Shown here: in pieces, positions 6,408 to 8,299 of the stretch | Layout of the letters: each line of letters begins with the position of its first letter | How positions within the stretch are numbered: position 1 is the first letter of the stretch | NCBI GenBank assembly: GCA_018399435.1 | Contig: JAGYOJ010000056.1 | Coordinates: 1-8,299 of the forward strand | Origin: Actinomycetota bacterium | GTDB lineage: Bacteria; Actinomycetota; Humimicrobiia; Humimicrobiales; Humimicrobiaceae | Reading direction: 5' to 3' | DNA length: 8,299 nucleotides | The notes under the pieces: generated by a model | Told to the model about the DNA's origin: nothing | Databases searched by the model: none | What the model saw: only the letters and a program-made list of their open reading frames with translations | Program-made: the position numbers and the translations under genes

Positions 6408-7556
6408 ATGGCTGATAATATGAGCATTGAAGGATTGGAAAAAGTTTTAAAGTATGAGGACAATCACGGATATGTCATAAGCACTTATTTATTAGTTGAT
6501 GGTGCAAGGACAGACAAAAGGGATTATCTGACTAAACTAAATTCAATGATTACAAAAAAACGATCAGAGATAGAATTTGATGAGAATATAGATAATAGAA
6601 GGGATATACATAACACATTAGAAAAAGTAAAAAAATATGTTGATGATAGATTTAAATCAGGCCGAACAAAAACTTTATTAATTTATGCTGGCACCAATGG
6701 ATTATGGGAAGTTTTTAGGCTCCCGGTCATTATGCGTTCAAAAATAATAATAGATCCAAAACCCCATACACAAAATTTAAGGTCACTACTCCAGAATTTT
6801 AAAAAATATGGGATATTATTAATAGACCGTGAAAAGGCACAGATATACTCGCTCTATTTAGGGGAAATAAGGGAGTATCTTGCGGCTTTTATAAATGATG
6901 TGCCTTCTAAAGTTAACTTTAGAAGTGAAGCTGCTTTAAGGGAGAAAAAAATTCTTGGAAAAATTGAAGAAAAACTTCACCATTTTTTTAAAAATGTTAA
7001 TGACAAGGCGATGGAATTATTCAGGGATGGAAAATTAGATTATTTAATACTTGCAGGCAGAAAAGAGATAATTTCAAAATTTAAGAATTATTTGCATAAT
7101 TATTTAGATTCTAAAAATATAGGCACCATTGATGCGCAACCTGACACAGATAAAAATGAAATAAAGAGAAGAGCACAAAAAGTTGCAGATGATTTTGAAA
7201 GAAAAACAAAAGATAAATTAATTAAAAAATTATTTGAAGAATATAATCCAAATGGCTGGGCAGTTGCTGGAATAAAATCTGTAATCAGTTCTCTTTTAAT
7301 AGAGCAAATTAGGACTTTAGTTTATGACAAAAATTTTGCACAGGCTGGCTATATTTGCGATTCTTGCAATTACATAGCCTTAGAAGAGAAAGAAAAATGC
7401 CCTTACTGCGAAGGGAAGCTTGTATTCTACAATGATATTGTAGATGAAATAGTAGAAGATGCATTGGAGCAAAACTGTGAAATTATCGACGTTGAGGATA
7501 ACCAGAGGTTAAAAGACGCGGGTGGAATTGCAGCAATTCTTAGATACAAGTTGTAA
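6408..7556 (+). CDS. Bacterial archaeo-eukaryotic release factor (baeRF/eRF1-like) family protein
   Basis: The 382-aa product has the architecture of bacterial eRF1-like proteins (baeRF, nearest in my judgement to the family-10 group). An N-terminal domain covers about 1-120. A central RNase H-like domain (about 130-235) contains GILLIDREKAQIYSLYLGEI (135-154), the helix SEAALREKKILGKIEEKL and LDYLILAGRKEI (210-221). The C-terminal L7Ae/eRF1 domain-3-like part (about 290-382) carries a zinc ribbon, C317-X2-C320-X10-C331-X2-C334, and the conserved end DAGGIAAILRY (370-380). Eukaryotic and archaeal eRF1 hydrolyse peptidyl-tRNA with a GGQ loop. No GGQ is present here, and the loop near 165-180 contains no Gln. 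A role at the ribosome, perhaps in rescue, stalling or hibernation, is therefore inferred by family only. It stands alone, divergent from the lipid/Ca2+ cluster, with its own promoter and a strong Shine-Dalgarno site, and is followed by a large palindrome. High expression seems likely. Confidence 0.85.
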   Translation: MADNMSIEGLEKVLKYEDNHGYVISTYLLVDGARTDKRDYLTKLNSMITKKRSEIEFDENIDNRRDIHNTLEKVKKYVDDRFKSGRTKTLLIYAGTNGLWEVFRLPVIMRSKIIIDPKPHTQNLRSLLQNFKKYGILLIDREKAQIYSLYLGEIREYLAAFINDVPSKVNFRSEAALREKKILGKIEEKLHHFFKNVNDKAMELFRDGKLDYLILAGRKEIISKFKNYLHNYLDSKNIGTIDAQPDTDKNEIKRRAQKVADDFERKTKDKLIKKLFEEYNPNGWAVAGIKSVISSLLIEQIRTLVYDKNFAQAGYICDSCNYIALEEKEKCPYCEGKLVFYNDIVDEIVEDALEQNCEIIDVEDNQRLKDAGGIAAILRYKL

Positions 7557-7657
7557 TCAATTAAAAAATTTTAACCCTTTAAGGTGCACTAAAAATCTTT
7601 TTGTGCACCTTAAATGTGGTTTTAACCCAATTCTTATTATTAAAATTTTTTAATTGA
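7557..7657. repeat. 101-bp nested inverted repeat between convergent genes
   Basis: The outer arms are 18 bp and perfect: 7557-7574 (TCAATTAAAAAATTTTAA) and its reverse complement at 7640-7657. Nested inside is a 12-bp perfect stem, 7578-7589 with 7603-7614. The inner loop also allows A5 (7591-7595) to pair with T5 (7598-7602). TTTTAACCC occurs twice as a direct repeat (7569-7577 and 7620-7628). The outer repeat begins one base after the stop of the baeRF gene. It may be a bidirectional terminator, a mobile miniature inverted-repeat element, or an RNA-processing structure. Confidence 0.8.
7578..7614. terminator. Probable bidirectional intrinsic terminator hairpin
   Basis: A perfect 12-bp stem (TTTAAGGTGCAC with GTGCACCTTAAA) surrounds a 13-base A/T loop. 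On the + strand it begins 22 bases after the baeRF stop and is followed within a few bases by GGTTTTAACCC. On the minus strand it lies downstream of nrdR and is followed by GGGTTAAAATTTTTTAA, which contains a T6 run. It is well placed to stop both convergent transcripts, although the T-tracts are not immediately adjacent to the stem. Confidence 0.65.
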
Positions 7658-7708
7658 GTTAATTTAGATGTGGCATATCCCAGCATGGGGAATATTTTTT
7701 CTGGATTC

Positions 7709-8164
7709 TTATTTATTTTTTTTTAATTCAGAGAGTTCTTCTGTAAATTGTTCCAAACTATCAAATTGCTTATACACTGAAGCAAACCTGATATATGCAA
7801 CTTTGTCTAAACCCTTTAGCTTCCTTAATACTAAATTACCTATTTCTTTAGAGCTTATTTCATTAGAATCCATATTTTTTATATCTGATTCAATATCATC
7901 TACTATCTTTTCTAATGTTTTAGTGGTTATATTTCTTTTGATGCAGGCCCTAATTAATCCGCTTAGTATCTTATTCCTATCAAAAGGCTGCCTGGTGCCA
8001 TCAGATTTTACAACTGCTATAGGCTGGTTTTCAAATCTTTCATAAGTTGTAAATCTTTTACCGCATTTTTCACATTTTCTCCTTCGCCTTACACAATCAT
8101 TGGACTCTGTAAGCCTTGAGTCTATAACCCTTGTATCAGGGTATGAACAAAATGGGCATTTCAC
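7709..8164 (-). CDS. nrdR: Transcriptional repressor NrdR of ribonucleotide reductase genes
   Basis: The 151-aa product matches NrdR over its full length (usual 150-160 aa). Known role: a zinc- and nucleotide-dependent repressor that binds NrdR boxes upstream of ribonucleotide reductase operons, so dNTP synthesis follows the ATP/dATP level. Seen directly: zinc ribbon CPFC (Cys3, Cys6) with Cys31-X2-Cys34, the basic RRRRKCEKCGKRFTTYER block (26-43), and an ATP-cone domain (about 49-139) beginning VVKSDGTRQPFDRNKI and ending near IRFASVYKQF. The start is GTG at 8164, fixed by MKCPFC and by AAGGAGG (8181-8175) ten bases upstream. No reductase gene or clear NrdR box is in the window, so its targets lie elsewhere. 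It converges on the baeRF gene and the two share the palindromic terminator region. Confidence 0.96.
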   Translation of the reverse strand: MKCPFCSYPDTRVIDSRLTESNDCVRRRRKCEKCGKRFTTYERFENQPIAVVKSDGTRQPFDRNKILSGLIRACIKRNITTKTLEKIVDDIESDIKNMDSNEISSKEIGNLVLRKLKGLDKVAYIRFASVYKQFDSLEQFTEELSELKKNK

Positions 8165-8219
8165 TTTTTATCTTCCTCCTTAAAGAAAGGCTTAAATACT
8201 TTTTTAGTGCTGGATGCAT
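8136..8219 (-). CDS. Doubtful 27-codon leader ORF overlapping the nrdR start
   Basis: An ATG at 8219-8217 with AGGAGA just upstream (about three bases' spacing, shorter than ideal) opens a 27-codon frame. The frame contains LKKYLSLSLRRKIKSEMP and ends at TGA 8138-8136, out of frame inside nrdR. It spans the nrdR Shine-Dalgarno site and GTG, so if translated it could couple to or interfere with nrdR translation. No family is recognised, and the frame may be accidental. Confidence 0.2.
   Translation of the reverse strand: MHPALKKYLSLSLRRKIKSEMPILFIP
8175..8181 (-). promoter_or_regulatory. Shine-Dalgarno site for nrdR (GTG start)
   Basis: AAGGAGG on the minus strand is ten bases upstream of the GTG at 8164-8162. 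It confirms the GTG rather than any downstream ATG, since the first cysteine pair of the zinc ribbon follows immediately. Confidence 0.8.
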
Positions 8220-8299
8220 GTCTCTCCTATGTTCTGTAAAATAAGTTTTTAATAAACTATAACTTTTAATACTATATTCTCATTATCTAATTCTGCAAA

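Noticed and set aside
7668..8045. + strand 125-codon frame opposite nrdR
   Set aside because: It is antisense to nrdR, which has full-length family motifs and a good ribosome binding site. The + frame is a Phe/Ser-rich shadow with no initiation signal.
8252..8298. NrdR box or promoter in front of nrdR
   Set aside because: ACTATATT-like sequence is present, but the paired palindromic NrdR-box halves are not. The -35/-10 candidate (TTGCAG with TATAGT at 16 bases) is too weak to annotate.
8249..8299. Minus-strand open frame of 16 codons at the right edge (possible end of a gene upstream of nrdR)
   Set aside because: It is too short to distinguish from chance in AT-rich sequence, and the residues show no recognisable C-terminal motif.

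Overview
The window is AT-rich bacterial chromosome, roughly one third G+C by eye. Where ribosome binding sites are visible they are ordinary Shine-Dalgarno sites (AAAGGAGG, AAGGAGG). NrdR, a bacterial-only regulator, and a bacterial-type eRF1-like (baeRF) protein point to a bacterium. The low G+C, the LpxL/PatA-like acyltransferase ending in a QWEMFHDIW-type motif, and the baeRF protein would fit an uncultivated anaerobic lineage (Atribacterota-like or low-GC Actinomycetota-like), but the sequence alone does not settle the phylum. I see no tRNA, rRNA, CRISPR array, transposase or phage gene.

Layout. Bases 2-79 hold what looks like the last codons of a + strand gene entering from the left. 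Bases 175-780 encode a Schlafen/AlbA_2-domain protein. Its coiled-coil tail appears to continue in the -1 frame (762-878) past an A7 tract, so the gene is either frameshifted or recoded. Bases 950-1690 encode a conserved-looking protein of unknown function. Its 3' end overlaps, tail to tail by 14 bp, a three-gene minus-strand cluster that reads from right to left: an LpxL/HtrB-like acyltransferase (6304-5450), a SERCA/PMR1-type Ca2+ P-type ATPase (5401-2618) and a monoacylglycerol-lipase-type alpha/beta hydrolase (2615-1677).

Divergent from this cluster, across a 103-bp intergenic stretch with promoter-like sequence, is the baeRF-family gene (6408-7556). It ends in front of a striking 101-bp nested inverted repeat (7557-7657) that separates it from the convergent nrdR gene (8164-7709). 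The last 135 bases are the upstream region of nrdR and contain only a doubtful 27-codon leader ORF.

How the parts may work together: the minus-strand cluster combines lipid acylation, lipid ester hydrolysis and calcium export, suggesting an envelope or membrane-homeostasis unit (inference from order and spacing). The baeRF protein probably acts at the ribosome, and NrdR controls ribonucleotide reductase genes that lie outside the window. The most interesting observations are the recoding/frameshift candidate in the AlbA_2 gene, the nested palindrome, the divergent baeRF gene that lacks a GGQ motif, and the unassigned 246-aa protein.
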